Positions 1 through 13,274 are shown, numbered from the stretch's first letter. The stretch is 64,000 bases of DNA from Delphinapterus leucas (GCF_002288925.2 NW_022098076.1:85199062-85263061); one strand, 5' to 3'. Translations and numbers: made by a program. The notes: generated from the sequence alone by a model not told the origin.

Positions 1-2920
1 TATAGCCTGGATCCCAGTACTTTGTCAGATATGTTTTGTGAATATTCTCTCCAATTCTGTGGCTTGCCTATTAATTTTCTTAATGATGTCTTTGATAAGG
101 GTTTTTAAAAAATGAAACCTAACTCTTACTGTTTTATTTTACTTTGATTATATTCTCAATTATTTGTCTCTTTTCTATTTCATTGATGTTTGCTTTTATT
201 ATCATTGTTGTAATAATTTTCTTACTTTTGGTTTACTTGTAATTCTCATTTTTGGCCTCCTAAGTTTCAGTATTTGCATAATAATTTGTCTTTTCTTTTG
301 TTTTTTTCCCAGATGAGAGCATATAAAGCCATGCATGTCTCTCTATCCAGCTAGCTGCATCTCACAAATGTTGAAATGTATGTGCACTATTATTCAGTTA
401 GAAATGTTTTCTACTTTTCTTTGTGATTTTTTTCTATGGCTTGTTTATATTGTTTAACTTACAAACATTCTGTTTTCCTAAATATCTTATTATTATGTAT
501 TTCTAGTTTAATTCCATCTTGGTAAGAAACTACGTGATTTCAGTTATTCTAACTTAATGAAGCATGTTTTATGGTTCAGTATATGGTCTATTGTGATGAA
601 CTTATCCACACTTAAAAAACAATGTGTATACTGCTGTTGTTGGTGAATGTCTTATAAATACCAAGGGTAAGGCAATTGATAGCATCATTCAGATTACCTA
701 TTTTTTCTTCTGATATTGTGCATTTGTTCTTTCAACTGCCAAAATAAGGGAGTTAAAATCTCTTATAAAATTGCCTATTTTGCTATAGAATTCTGTCAAT
801 TTTTTTCATATCCTTTTGGAGCACTATTATTAGATTCACACATTTTTATGGTTATTATATGCTTCTGAAGAATTAAACATTTTTATCATACAAAGTGTCC
901 CTCTTTATCTCTGGACATGCTCTTTTTCTTTTAGTCAATTTTATCTGATATTAATATGACCACTTCAGTCTTCTTAGGCTGTTTGCAGGCTACGTCTTTT
1001 GCCATCCATTTACTTTTGAACTATCTGTGTTGAAAGTGCATTTTTATAGGCAGCATATAGTTATGACAATTTCTGCCTTTTAACTGTAGTGCTTTGATCA
1101 TTGCAATTAATGTAATTTTTGACATGGTTGCATATAGGTCTACCATATTATTGTTTTCTGTTTCTCCCTCTATTTCTTGATACGCTGTTTTTTTACTGAT
1201 TTTTTCTTTTCAAAATATTTGAATATATTTAGAATTCTACATTAAAGCTTGTATTTGCTCTTCAATTATACTCCTTTGCATTCGTTTTTGATGTTTAATC
1301 CTTGGTTTTTCAGAGTCTAGTTAGACTTAATATACACCACTTCATGTTAAATGTAGAAAACTTGCAACAGTATACGGCCATGCATACATCCCCATTTTCT
1401 TTGTGCAAATTTGTCATATGTATTAAAATACATACAATATAATTTCCACATAACAATATTATACATTTTGCTTTTAAAGAGCCATGTGCTTTAAACAGAT
1501 TAAAGGGAAAATGTAGTCTTCTTTATTTACCCATAATTTTACCATGTTCGCTGGTATTCACTTTTTCTTGACTATCCAAGTATCCATTTGGTATCATTTC
1601 CTTTCAGCCCATAAAATTTCCTTTGAAATTTTATGTTTATCTACTGGAGAAAATTTATCTACTAGTGTTTATCTACTGGAGAAAATTTCACTTAGTTCTA
1701 TTTGATCTAAAAATGTTTTTATTTCAACTTCATTAATAAAATATATGTTTGCTTAATATAGAATTTTGAGTTGACAGATATTTTCTTTCAGCAATTAAAG
1801 ATATGTTCTACATTATATCAGTATTGTAGTTTCTATGCAATCTTGAAGTTCATCTGAAAAGCTGTTCCCTTGTATGTAATATGTCACTTTTCTCTGGTTT
1901 CTTTCAAGATATTTTCTTTATAATTAGTTTTTAGCAATTTGACTTGATGTGACTAGACAGTTTTATTTGCCTTTATTTTGCTTGATGTTTACTGAACTCT
2001 ATAAATCTGTAGATTTATTACTTTCACCAAATATAGGAACATTTTGACCTCTATATTTTAAAATAATGTTTGCACCATTCTCTCTCTTCTCTCCTTCTGG
2101 AACTCAAATTATACACATACGTTAAATGTTAATATTATCCCACAGGTCTGTGAGGCTCTGTCAGCATTTCTTTTCAATCTTTTTTTCTCTGTCATCTTCA
2201 GATTTGATCACTTCTCTTAACTCAACTCCTGGCTCACTTTATCTTTCCTCTTCTGATTCCATTCTGCTAATAAGCCTATCCTATAAGGCTGCTATGACTG
2301 GAATTTCCAGTTATTTCTTTTTATAATTTTGCTTCTCTACTGACTTTTTCTCTTATTATTCATTGTAATTGTATTTTTCTTTTAGCTCATTGAGCATAAT
2401 TTGATAGCTGCTGTAAAACATTTGAATGCTCATTTCAGTATCTGATTATTTTGGAGTTGCGTCTGTTAATTTTCTTTTCCCTTGAAAATGGCTGACATTT
2501 TCCTGATTCTCTGTATGTCAAATAATTTTAGATCATATCGAGGCATTGAGTTAGTTCTGTTAAGAGCCTCAAGAGTGTTGATGTTTGTTTTGTTTGTTTT
2601 AGCAAGAAATTTGCTTTGTTGAATTCAAAGGCAAATTATGTGGCATTAGTTAACTAGCAGTTTAAATCTGAGTTCCGTTCTTTTATCCTGAGCTGGGCTG
2701 CTTTGAGTCTTTGCATACGCACAATTAAGAGTTCACCCACAAATTTTACTAGTTTATAAACCAATCTTGAGATGCCCTCTTTCTGGCTTGCTTTGTAGTG
2801 ATGTCCCTACCTCACTTACCAGTAGCTATTGTTGCCCCAAACTCTATCTTCTGGTTTTTTCAGAAGCTTATTTAGAAAAGCTTGAATATTGAAGCTTATT
2901 TAGAAACGCTTTTCACTCCA
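1..2920 (-). repeat. Old L1 (L1M-like), minus strand
   Basis: AT-rich sequence reads as the reverse complement of an ancient L1. From left to right it runs from ORF2-like sequence towards the 5' region. Landmarks are the stretch near 345-440, which corresponds to the reverse of an ORF2 region, and the stretch near 900-1030, which resembles the reverse of the ORF2 endonuclease side. No open frame survives. The right end is uncertain because the 5' part is very diverged. It holds a small 22-bp direct repeat at 1635-1656 and 1667-1688. Confidence 0.55.
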
Positions 2921-4765
2921 CATATCACTGATTGTAGCCTGCTTCCATGCTAACAGTAAAGCTATAAAATGGGAAATGTATCCCATGCTGTTCCCTTCTT
3001 TCAAATGTTGACTCTGGAATTTTCCTACTCCTTCTAGTGGCTTTGGGTAGCTTTATTTCATACATTCTCCAGAGTTTGTGGTTGCTCTCTGTGGTAGGAT
3101 CAGTCTGATAAGAACTTAACTTAGCCATATTAGAAACAAACTCCTTGTAGAAACTGATATTTTAATCTCTGTCTTCTTGATTCTTGATATCTCTCCATTT
3201 TTGAGTAGCACAAAATTGGAACCAGATATTAAAATGTGGCAATAATTGTGGTAAGTAAGACAGAAGGGGTTGAACGGAAACAATTTCAAAAGGAATACAA
3301 AGAAGGAATAGATTTGCAATACTATAAAAAAAGATAATCAATTGGATGCAAGGTAATATATTAAATTAGCAACAATTTAGTTCTTAAACTGAGTGCTAAC
3401 TTCATGGATATTCATCTTATTATTATTCTTTAAAAATATTCCTTTAAAAAGACGATACATACTTTAAGAAAAAGAGGAATACTTAAAATTAAATACATTG
3501 GACGTAGCATCGAATTCCAAATTGTCTCATATTACATTATATCCTGTATATTACAAAATCCCTTAACGTTACCATAACTTATTTTGTAAATAGCATCTTA
3601 AATTCCATTGAAAATGTCCTCATACTTTAAAAAAAATCCTGAAAGTACAAAGAGAAAGAAAGTTTCAAAAAGTTCTATTATGTAGCATGTCTAATTTCTC
3701 ATAGAGGAGGAAATAATAACAGATACTTAATTTCTGGATACAAATATATTAGTAAGGAACAGAACAAAGAGACCTAACTAAGGGAGCCTTCTCAGACACA
3801 GTGAAACAGCTTGTGCCACAAAAATTTTCCTGTTTTTCCTCTAGGGAACTCAGATGCTGACCATATATGTTTTTCCAGACTAAAAATAAATATTAGGCTT
3901 ATGCTTCAACTGAATATTAGTCCAGCCTGTCCTGATGGAAGTCCAACTGCAGATCTAAGAGCTAGTGAGCCTTAGGGAAGTGCTTCACCCATTTCTCCTG
4001 CTTCCTTGTGAATTCATTTTTAGTAGGGAGTGTATTTGTCATATTTAAGGAATTATAAATAAGAATGAAAAGTAAAAACCAAATGAACCAGATGGAAACA
4101 CATCAAATGCAGAACAGAGGAGTTGGTGGATGGGTAGCGGATGCACAAAAAACTTCCATCAGTAACGTTTCTTTTTTAAGCTGGATAGTGTGTTGAAGGG
4201 TATGCACTGTATCATTGTATATCTCTTGCACATCTAAAATATTTTATAAACGATTTAAACTTTCATATTATTTAAACAAGAAACTCAAAACTCTGTCAAG
4301 AAATGATTCACTCTGTCAAGATTTATTATGCACCTGCTGTGGTCAAGTCTCTGCAATAGGCCTTTCTTTTCTGTGGGAAATGAAGAGATACAAGATCAGA
4401 GCTTGAACACTAAAGAGGAATAGACTTAAGTACTTAAATAACTCTGACACGTGTCCTGTGTCTTATGTGCCTGGAAAGCAATGTAAACACAGAGCCATAG
4501 ATATTCAACAGGATGTGGTTTTTCTGGTGAGAAAGGGCTGCATGGAGCAGTTGTCAATTCACTTGGGATTTGGTGATGAGAACATTTTGCATGGAAATGG
4601 ATGAGTGTGGGAATGATTCCAAAATAGGTTCAAGATAGCATTTGCTTTTACGAGGGGGTGTTTTTTTCAGAATAGTTGTAAGGGCACACTGAGCAAGACT
4701 GTAGCTTGGAATACCTCTGGAAAACATCATTTTATATTGTAAAAGGTAAGATATATGGCATGAGA
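2921..4765. other. Unassigned AT-rich sequence
   Basis: No gene, RNA or repeat family is recognised here. Open frames are short and show no family signature. A short imperfect duplication (gaagcttatttagaaa) lies just left of the block near 2870-2910. Confidence 0.4.
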
Positions 4766-4880
4766 TGAGCTGGGCTCTCCTCCTAACTATGTCACTTATT
4801 AGAGGTGTGACATTGGGCAAGTTACTTAATCTTTGCAAAGCACACTTGTTAATTAGGAACAATGGAAACATCACCCTCAA
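4766..4880 (+). repeat. MIR SINE fragment
   Basis: The core reads 'gtgacattgggcaagttac' followed by 'ttaatctttgcaaagc', close to the conserved MIR core (a tRNA-derived mammal-wide SINE). It is diverged and truncated. Confidence 0.6.
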
Positions 4881-4939
4881 TCCTCTTTTAAAAAAAAATG
4901 ACGTATGAACTCTGACATTGTAAGTTGAGATAAATGTTA

Positions 4940-5780
4940 ATTTTATCTGTAAACAGTAGAAAAGAGGACTGGAAAGTAGATTTGGACATTTGGTGAATTG
5001 GCCATGTGGAGATAGATTTTACAGATTTTTATGATGGATTGAAAGTGGAAGGGAAAAATTACAGATGAATGAATGGTATTAAACCAGATTAATTGAGAGG
5101 TTAATAAACTGTGGCAATAATGATATGGAGGAAAAGAAAGGACTGGTCTGAAGGTCATGTTGAGCTGGAGGTATCAACAGGATACACAGCAGAGTTGTGC
5201 AAGGGGCCTTGGGATGTGTAAGGAAAAGGTCAGGACTATAGAAAGTATCTCTCTCCTTTCATCAGCCCCCCTTTCTCCATAGAACTTCAGTGGCTGAGAG
5301 ATACAAGCCTAAAACCAAAATGGCCATGATTGTTGAAACTACAGAATTGGTGTCAAGGGTAGAGTGAAAAGAGATTTAAGAAGAGAATACCAAAGTCACA
5401 ACATGAGGAATGTTCCAGAAGGAGGGATGAAAACTAAAGAAGAAAAAAGTGAAAGAGTAAAGAATAAAATTGGAACTGTGCTGGGGGCATGGAAGACAAA
5501 AGTGGGGAGGGAGGAATGTGAGGGGACAAAGAAGGTGTTAGAAATTGTGCAAAACATGACAGATTAATGCTAAAGATGAAGGAGTTAGGAAAAGGCATTA
5601 AACTGGGTGATTTCCACGGATTGACTTCAGTTTGGTAATATCAGTAGAATAATTCAGATTGCAAGATCCTACAGTGAAAGCAAGCATCTGAGGAAGGGTG
5701 TTTCAATCATTATTTCAAGAAGTTTCGTGGTAAGGTGAAGGTCAGGGTAGCAGTGTTAATGGAAGAGGAGAGAAGCACAT
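4940..5780 (-). repeat. Probable LINE2-like relic
   Basis: Purine-rich sequence with phrases that recur in the extended reverse-strand LINE2-like repeat seen elsewhere in the window (36.0, 46.7, 55 and 60 kb), such as the 'tggccatgtggagatag' segment. It is strongly diverged and the assignment is tentative. Open frames here (for example 5364-5567) are lysine/glutamate-rich products of this purine bias. Confidence 0.35.
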
Positions 5781-6369
5781 TAGGAAAATATCAAATAATC
5801 CAGAGTTTATTGTATTCTCTTATCCTAGCAGCATGGAGCACAGCACGGAAAATGCTTGTACAAGGAGAAATATGGTGAATTTGATGCTCAAAGGCTGGTG
5901 TCAGTGAGCCTGTTAGTAATTTTGTCAGTCATCTCTTCTCAGACCCATGAATCTCTGGACCTGCATGTTTTTCACAAGGACACGTTTTCGATCGTCTTGA
6001 ACAAATTCAAAACAAGCAGCATTGATGCAGTCTTCTGGTGACACTCTATTGTTTTTCCATCTCATGTCTTGTCAGGCTGTGTCAGCATTTATCCCAAGGT
6101 GCAAGAAACCTTGTCAGCCACTTTTGCTGTGAGGAGGGAAACCAGCATCTCAGGAGAACTGATCTATGGAAAATGAAGTAACAGACATATTTGAAAGATG
6201 TTGGATCCAGTTACTTTTGCTTTTGGTGCCCAGAGGAAAGATTTTAAAGTTGATGTCAACATGATTAAGATTTCCCTGGTAGTGAGTTTAGCAAAAAAAT
6301 CAACAAACCTTGGCTTAAAGGAAATGTGAGCACTAGTGTCCAACTGGCATATCCAGCTCAGAATTTTGA
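5781..6369. other. Unassigned sequence
   Basis: Nothing recognisable. Short open frames only. Confidence 0.4.
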
Positions 6370-6730
6370 GGTTATCAGGGGTTATCCAGGTGGGCCTTAT
6401 ATGCAATCATATGTGTTATTGTAGGAGAGAGGCAGGGTGAGATTTAACCACACGCAGAGGAGATTGTAATGTGAAGAAGGACCAGAGAGAGATTTGAAGA
6501 TGCTGACCTTGAAGTGATACAGCCACAAGCCAAGTAGTGCTGTCAGCCACCAGAAGCTGGAAGAACCAGGAAACAGATTCTCCTCTAGAGCTGCTGGAAG
6601 GGAGCATACCCCTGCTGAGACCTGGGTTTTGGACGTCTGACCTCCAGAAGTTAGAAATAAATTTTGTTGTCTTAAGTCACCAAGTTTGTGATCAGCCCTG
6701 GGAAACATACACTGAGTAACTTATTGGGAG
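6370..6730 (+). repeat. MLT1-like MaLR LTR
   Basis: Matches the 3' half of an MLT1-type LTR. 'ggttatccaggtgggcc' lies at the left; a segment about cagccaccagaagctgg is central; the end reads 'gtcttaagtcaccaagttt' and 'aacatacactgag'. These are hallmark phrases of ERVL-MaLR LTRs. It has no coding content. Confidence 0.6.
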
Positions 6731-7900
6731 TCCCACATAACTAACAGAGCCAGAGCTGGGTCCCAGGCCTTTCTGATTCCAAAGTGTAGTCCCTGCTTGA
6801 GTACAGTTTAGTATTTCCAAGGTTAATGGAGAAGAAGGATAGTATGAATGGACCACTGAAGGACAAAAGGTAACTGGTTCATCCTTCATTCATTCAACCA
6901 CTATTGTGCATCTATTACCCCACTTCTTTTCTTTAGAAAGTCATGTGTTAAATGTACCCCTTTCCTTCCTATCCTTCACCCTATTTCTTTCTACTTTGGA
7001 GTGATCTTCAAGAAAATGTAAGGAAAGTTTCACATATAAACTTAACTCTCTGCCCACTTTCTCACGTAGTGCAGTTGTAAAAAAAAAAATAGGTGATGAA
7101 TTTCAATTTATCCCTACCTTTTCAGACATCTGGCAGACACAGTTTTAGTAGAAAATGGATTCAGCTGGAGTAGGGTCACCTTTAACATTTTTGCTGAGCA
7201 TACATCACAAAAAGACCTCTGATCAAAGTAGGCTAATCCCTAAAATTTAAAGCAAGTTTTAAGTAATTGCTTATCTTTCAGAGCTAACCATTTCCCAAAT
7301 TATGTTTGTGGCAATCAGTCAAACAGTCTTAGATCACAGTCATTAGAAATCTGTCTGAAACATATTAAAAGGTGATAGGCCCAGGGAGGGAAAAAGGTTT
7401 GAAAATCTCTGAAATTAGAATAAATCACCTATCAGTAACATTACCACACAGCGTGGCATGCATTGCAAACTGAAGCACATTCATCACATTTATTAGGTTG
7501 GAATATATAGTTGTTTGAATAAGGTCTGACACCCTTCCACCGGCTTTTCTTTTATTCTGTCAATTGTTCATTCATTCAACAAACAGCTGTTACAAACTTG
7601 CCACCAAATTGAGGACAGGAGTTTTATCAGGATAGAGGATCAGGGAGAGTTACACAGGGGGCTTCAATTCTATTGTTAATGTAGGCATGGAATATTATTA
7701 TTATTATGTTAACCATCAATAGATATAAATCATTCCACAATAAAGTAGTAACAGACAATGAGAGGTGCTGTCGTTGAAGCAGGTGGCAGGGAATGGAACC
7801 TGCCATGGAGTCTCCATTCACACACGGTAGCCCCTGGAGGAGGGGGTTTTACAGTCACATGACTACACCATATTTATATTTTCTTCTTTCTACCATTTTC
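6731..7900. other. Unassigned sequence
   Basis: No gene seen. It contains an A-run near 7079-7089 and a short ATT-rich microsatellite near 7693-7707. The segment 7566-7620 (ttcattcattcaacaaacag) may be a small minus-strand LINE2 end. Confidence 0.35.
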
Positions 7901-8050
7901 TTTTTCTTTTATTGGGGTATAGTTGTTTTACAATGTTGTGTTAGTTTCTACTATACAGCAAAGTGGAGTTCCCTGTGCTATACAGCATGTTCTTATTAGT
8001 TATCTATTTTATACATATTAGTGTATATATGTCAATCCCAATCTCCCAAT
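7901..8050 (-). repeat. Artiodactyl-type L1 3' end, minus strand
   Basis: Starts with T-rich sequence and 'attggggtatagttgtttt', then 'acaatgttgtgttagtttc', and ends at 'gtcaatcccaatctccca'. This is the reverse complement of the L1 3' UTR seen in sense orientation at 35.6, 38.5, 45.5 and 46.5 kb. It is a 5'-truncated insertion. Confidence 0.8.
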
Positions 8051-8209
8051 ATTTTCATTCTGCTTTAGCACCCTTTGTCCTCACTGTCTTAACATTTTTT
8101 TTTCCCCTAAAGGCATAATCTGTAAGAATCTTGGTCATCTTTTCACAATCCCTCTGTCATCCTTCAATCCTCAGACGGCACGTCACATGACTAGCCATGC
8201 TCACAGGTA

Positions 8210-8630
8210 CAGAGGCTGTCAGCTACCTGGGTAATAAACATATATCCCACTGGATTTTGGGTGGACACCGACCTAAATTAGGCCAATTAATGGCTCTTTG
8301 GAATTAGAGCTGAGATCTAGTCCAGCCAGTCCAGTATGGACTCTTCAAAGGGAGTAGATGAGCCTCACAAACTACTGGGTGACCATGTACTGCCTGCCCT
8401 ATACAGAGGGGGCAACACAAGTCTGTCTGCTCATCCAGGAGGCAGAGATAAGACACAGAGGTGTAGCAATGACAGTTTTACAGACAGTTCCTGGTCCTAG
8501 TTCCCATGCCACCAGTTGACATTCCTGAGTTCCAAGAGATAACCTTGCTTCCTTTTAATGAGTTCCCATCTCATAGTCAGCCAACTAGCTGGTTTCTGTT
8601 ACTTGCACATCTTGACTAAGATTCCCAGGA
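8210..8630 (+). repeat. Possible old LTR-like repeat
   Basis: The phrase 'ggtttctgttacttgcac' followed by 'cttgactaag' resembles the terminal part of an old mammalian LTR. The left part, with 'aggccaattaatggctc', is compatible with the same element. The family is not assigned. Confidence 0.3.
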
Positions 8631-10369
8631 TACATTTTCCCAAATGCTAAAATATGTAATGTTTATAGCACCGCACTATTCCTTCTGTGAACCTTCTCTT
8701 CACACAATTTCACATTCCTTCTGTGAGAAAAACTGTTTCAGTTTTCAAATAGTGACTCATATATATATTTTGAAGAACTTGCCTTTGAAGTACGAGGACT
8801 ACCTGTTCTGCTTTTACTATTATTTCTGCTTCCTTTTTAAACAAGTACATATACTTTTTTTTTTTTTTTTACTTCATAAAATGTCATAAAAGACAGAGCT
8901 GATAATGTTTATACCTAATCTGGTAGCACAATTTGGATTGAATCAGACTCTCTCTGACTCAAAAGGTATTTTCTAAAAGTAAAAACAGTAGTTAAAACGT
9001 TTTAAAAAGGGAAAAAAAGAAGAAAACTCAAATTCATTATGATTCTAGAAGGATCACTCCAACTTTTCCTCTAGTTCCATGACTATAAAGCTTTCAAAAT
9101 AAAAGATGTTCAGCCTGGAGATCTTTTTAACTGCTAATTTCTTCACAGATTGACCAAGAGTTCCCAGCAGGATGGAGCTCCTGGGTGAGTAATTTCCAGT
9201 TAGGTAATTTAGCTAAGGGACTGCATTCTTTTCATGCTTCCCAGGTTCTCTGGTTCTCTATCTTCAAAGGCTCTTGTTTTCAACTCCTTGAAGTCTTTCA
9301 TTCCAGCAACATTCCTGCCTTGTAGCCAGGAGGCTGGTGGAATCGTGTCACTTCTCCTGGCGTGATCTGCCAAGGTTCCACATGGCCACAAGCTGAGCAC
9401 AGAGATGTGAACTCATTAGAAATGTTTATTATGTTTTATGATTTTAATTCATTTCCTGCTCCTGTAAAGTTACCAAGCTATTTGCTGGAATATGAAAGTA
9501 TACAGGAGTCTTCCAGTGATGAAGTAATTAATATTTCTGGTAAAAAATTCTCAAAGTTTTCCAGTTACTCACTCAACAAAAAGGAACATTCACATTGGAC
9601 GCAGAGAACTCTCAGCTCTGGCTGACAGTATTTGAGCAAAATGCAGGGTTTCTGAAAGAGATTTCAAAGGACTCAGGAGTAAAAGACCCCTTGAATAAAA
9701 TTCCTTTTATGAAAACTAAAAATCAAAACAAAACAAAAGGATATTGATTTCTTTTACTTAGTGAGATGTACAGATATATGGATATCTATGTGCATATATA
9801 TATATTTTTTAACACCCCACTACTTCAGCTCTAGCACTGTCCAAGCAGTGATACAATTTAAAGATCATTCCAGATCTTCCTTTCAACCCCCTTCCTTTTA
9901 TTATAAAATGTGTTAGTTTTTTATAGATATGTATAGAGAAGCAAAGAAAATAATTTATAATTTCACTTCACAAGCACCTTTATTACTAGTAACAGTAAAA
10001 GGAAAATATGTACGGGGTTAGAAAAATGCAAACATTTAACAGAAAAGTGCAAAATAAAAATTAGAAACCCCCATCCATTTCCATTCTTGCATCCCCAAAG
10101 TAACACTAGAAGTAATTTTTTATCATTAAAGAGAAAATAGTTAACACATGTGAGTAGATTGACAAAAGAGAACATTTTTTAAAAAAAGCAAATAACCCTT
10201 TAAAAATTTAATATATCTGTGACATCTTTCCATATTACAAATTACGAACTCTTTTCATTATTATTCCTTGAAAACATGTATTAATACCTGTTTAACCTAG
10301 TCACCACTAAGGTTTCTCTCTCTTCTCCCACCCCTACCTTGAAGTCTCTTGTCAGTTCCCACATTTTTT
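8631..10369. other. Unassigned sequence with simple tracts
   Basis: Contains an 18-20 nt T-run near 8849-8868, an AAAAC-type simple tract near 9722-9738 and an AT-rich tract near 9794-9812. The 87-codon frame at 9362-9625 has no recognised domain and no supporting context, so it is not called as a gene. Confidence 0.4.
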
Positions 10370-11070
10370 TTTTTTGAGCATCTTCAACTTGGTTGCAAAT
10401 TCCAGGAGAAAGAGTTTAGTATTTGCACATTGAATGTGATGTTAGCTGAAGGTTTTTAATAGATACGCTTTATTTGAATGAGGAAGTTTCCTTTTATTCT
10501 TAGTTTGCTGGTTTTTAATATGAGTCTATTGAGACTCATATGGTGTGTTCCTTTATCCTGCTAATGTAGTGACCTATATTTATCAATTTTTGCATACTAG
10601 CCTCATCTTGCAAGGATTCCTGACAGAAACCATGTTGATCATGATCTATTATCCCTTATAAAGAGTATTGGATTTGATTTATTACAATTTTGTTTAGGAT
10701 TTTTGCCTATGTTCATGAGAAATTTTAGCCTGCAATTTTTCTTGCAATGTTCTTGTCAGTTTTACTATCCAGGCCATGCAAACCTCAAAAATGAACTGGG
10801 CAGTTTTATATCCAATTCTATTTTCTGGTAGATTTTATGTAACATTTGTGTTATTTCTTCTTTAAATGTTTGAAAAATTTACCAGTGAAGCTATTCATAT
10901 CAGGAACTGTGTTTGTGAAAAAAAATTGTTAATTTTCCATTCAAAGTATTTAATAGTATAGGAATATTCATATTTATTATTTCTTCTCATTCAATTCCTT
11001 TGTTTTTCAAGGGATTTGTCCATTTCTTCTACATCATAATGTTTATTTGTATACAGCTGTAGATAATCGT

Positions 11071-11440
11071 GGTAGATTGAATTATGGCCCCAATATTTCT
11101 TCTGCCTCTGTGCATTCACTTGTGTTTTGTTTTTTTAAATTTTTGAATTTTATTTTTTTTATTTTTTATACAGCACGTTCTTATGAATTATCTATTTTAT
11201 ACATATTAGTGTATATATGTCAATCCCAATCTCCCAGTTCATCCCACCACCCCTCCACCCCGCCACCTTCCCCCTGTGCACTCACTTGTCATGGCCTCCT
11301 GGCTGAGCACAGCCCAGTCAGCTGAAATCCAGCAGACCCCACAGACATATGAGAAACAAGAAAGTATTATAGTTTTAAGACACTGAGATTTGGGATGAAT
11401 TATTTTACAGTAGTCAACCAATAAAATAAAGTCCTGTAAT
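11071..11440 (+). repeat. MaLR-like LTR nested in old L1
   Basis: Begins 'gtggtagattgaattatggc' and ends near 'ttttaagacactgagattt'. Both phrases are typical of the ends of MLT-type LTRs. It is split by an L1 3' fragment with a clear TSD. Confidence 0.4.
11124..11273 (-). mobile_element. Short L1 3' insertion with 16-bp TSD
   Basis: T-rich left edge (the poly(A) of a minus-strand copy), then the reverse of the L1 3' UTR ending near 'gtcaatcccaatctcccag'. The TSD is ctgtgcattcacttgt at 11108-11123 and ctgtgcactcacttgt at 11274-11289, with one mismatch. It lacks the last ~70-80 bases of the normal L1 3' end present in the copies at 7.9 and 20.7 kb. Confidence 0.8.
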
Positions 11441-12289
11441 TAGTTTTGCAAATGTATGTGAAATGGATAATTTATCTTTTTCTTGATCAGTCTTGCTAGA
11501 GGTTTAATAAGTTTATTGATCTTAAAAAACATTTTATTTTCTATTGTGTGCCTGCTTTCTATTTCTTAGATCTTTTGCTCTTATTGCCTTCCTTGTACTT
11601 TCTATGGGTTTAACTTGATGCTTTTTTTAATTGAAATATTGCTTCTATTCATCCTTCCAGAGTAGAACTCTTATTACATGCATGTCAAACTTTTTTCTTG
11701 GGTCTTAAATGCCTCTTATATATTATTTTTCCTTCATGCATAAATGTGTATTCTTTCTGAAGACATGTCTTCCAGTTCACTCGCCCTTTGCACTGCTGTT
11801 TATGAAATCTCATTACAGCCATCTAATAAATTGTTAGTTTCAGTCTTATATTTATCCATTCTCAAATTTCCATTTGACAATTTTGATGGATTCTGAGTCT
11901 CTACTGGAATTGCCCAAATTTTCTCTATCTTCTTGACATACCCCTAATTATTTTAAATATTCTGCCAAAAATTCCAGTATATGAATTATCTATGGATCTG
12001 TTTCTATTTACTTATATTCTCCTTTATTTCCATTTTGTTGTTCTGTATTTTGGTATATTTCATATTTTTGATTAGATGCTAGACATGTGAGTAAAAATTA
12101 TAGTGATTCCTTCAAAAATGCTTTGTTTTCTGAGAAAGGTAGGTAGAGGTCTAGTGGATCACCTTGGTCCTCTGGAAGTTTGTTTTGGGTTTTGGTAGGC
12201 AGAGGCTATTTCAATATTGACCTTTTATCCTAGAGCATAGTCCTTCTGAGGTCTCAAGAGAAAACTTGAGGTGTTTACAAAACCCACGG

Positions 12290-12770
12290 TGGTGGGTAGA
12301 ATAATACCCCCTCAAATATATCCATGCTCTAATTTCCAGAAACTGTGAATACATTAGGTTGTATTGAAATGATAATTAAGTTTGCAGATGGAATTAAGTT
12401 TGACAGTCAGCTGACCTTGGTATCCTGAACTATCTGTGTGAACTCAATGAAACGACGAGAATTGTCATTAGTGGAAGAGAGAGGCAGAAGAAAGAGATGG
12501 AAGCAGGAGGAACACTTGAGCAGCCATTGATGGCTCTGAAGATGGAAGGGCGTCATGGGCCAAGGAATACAGATAGCCTCTGGAAACTGGAAAAGACAAG
12601 AAGATGGATCCTCCCCTGGAGCATCTGGGAAGAAATGCTGCCCTTCTGACTATTTGGTTTTAGCTCACTGAGACCCATTTTAGACCTCTGGCTTCTGGAA
12701 CTGTAAGATAATAATGTTGTATTGTTTTAAGTTTGTGGTCAATTATTACAGTAGCAATAGGAAACTAATG
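12290..12770 (+). repeat. MLT1-like MaLR LTR
   Basis: Begins 'gtgggtagaataatacccc' and ends with 'gtagcaataggaaactaatg'. Internal phrases 'gatggctctgaagatggaag' and 'tggcttctggaactgtaaga' fit an MLT-type LTR. It abuts a second MaLR LTR on the right. Confidence 0.6.
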
Positions 12771-12774
12771 CCCA

Positions 12775-13125
12775 TTGCTAAGGACTAAACTCTTTCCTCC
12801 CAAAATTATATGTTGAAGCCCTAACCCCAGTGTGATGGTATTTGGAGATAATGCCTTTGGGAGGTAATTAGATTTAGGTGAAGTCATGAAGGTGGGGCCC
12901 TTATAAGTAGAGACACCAGAGAGCTTGCTTCCTCTCCCTCTGTCCTCTGTGAGGACACAGTGAGAAGGCAGCTGTCTGCAGACCTGTAGGAGAAGCCTCA
13001 CCATGAAGCTGATCATGCTGGCACCCTGACCATGGATTTCCATCCTCCAGAACTGTGAGAAAACAAATTCCTTGTTTAAGCCATCCAGCTGGTGGTACTT
13101 TGCTATGGCAGCCTCAGCAGACCAG
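12775..13125 (+). repeat. MLT1/MST-like MaLR LTR
   Basis: Carries 'atgttgaagccctaacccc', 'gtgatggtatttggagata', 'gaggacacagtgagaagg' and 'cctccagaactgtgagaaaa', the signature order of MLT1A/MST LTRs. About 350 bp, so near-complete for a solo LTR. Confidence 0.75.
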
Positions 13126-13274
13126 GAAATGAATAAAGTTAGATGGACTCAATTTCTCATTCCTCAGCATCAGGAAGATGTTGAAATCTCTCCAAATTCC
13201 ATTCTGCAGGGGTTTTCTTGGAATCTTACCATGTACACATATATATACATCTTAGGAGTCTGCTTTTAGCTTAT

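Larger units (their letters stand above)
10370..12289 (-). repeat. Old L1 (L1M-like), minus strand, interrupted
   Basis: Reverse complement of an ancient L1. Stretches at 10400-10760 correspond to the reverse of the reverse-transcriptase part of ORF2, and 11470-12290 to more 5' parts. It is interrupted at about 11071-11440 by an LTR-like element that itself holds a younger L1 3' fragment. It is heavily mutated with no reading frame. Confidence 0.6.

Noticed and set aside
10518..10541. 10-bp inverted repeat (atatgagtct / agactcatat)
   Set aside because: It lies in an old L1 ORF2 region whose normal sequence already has a similar layout. Short enough to arise by chance.
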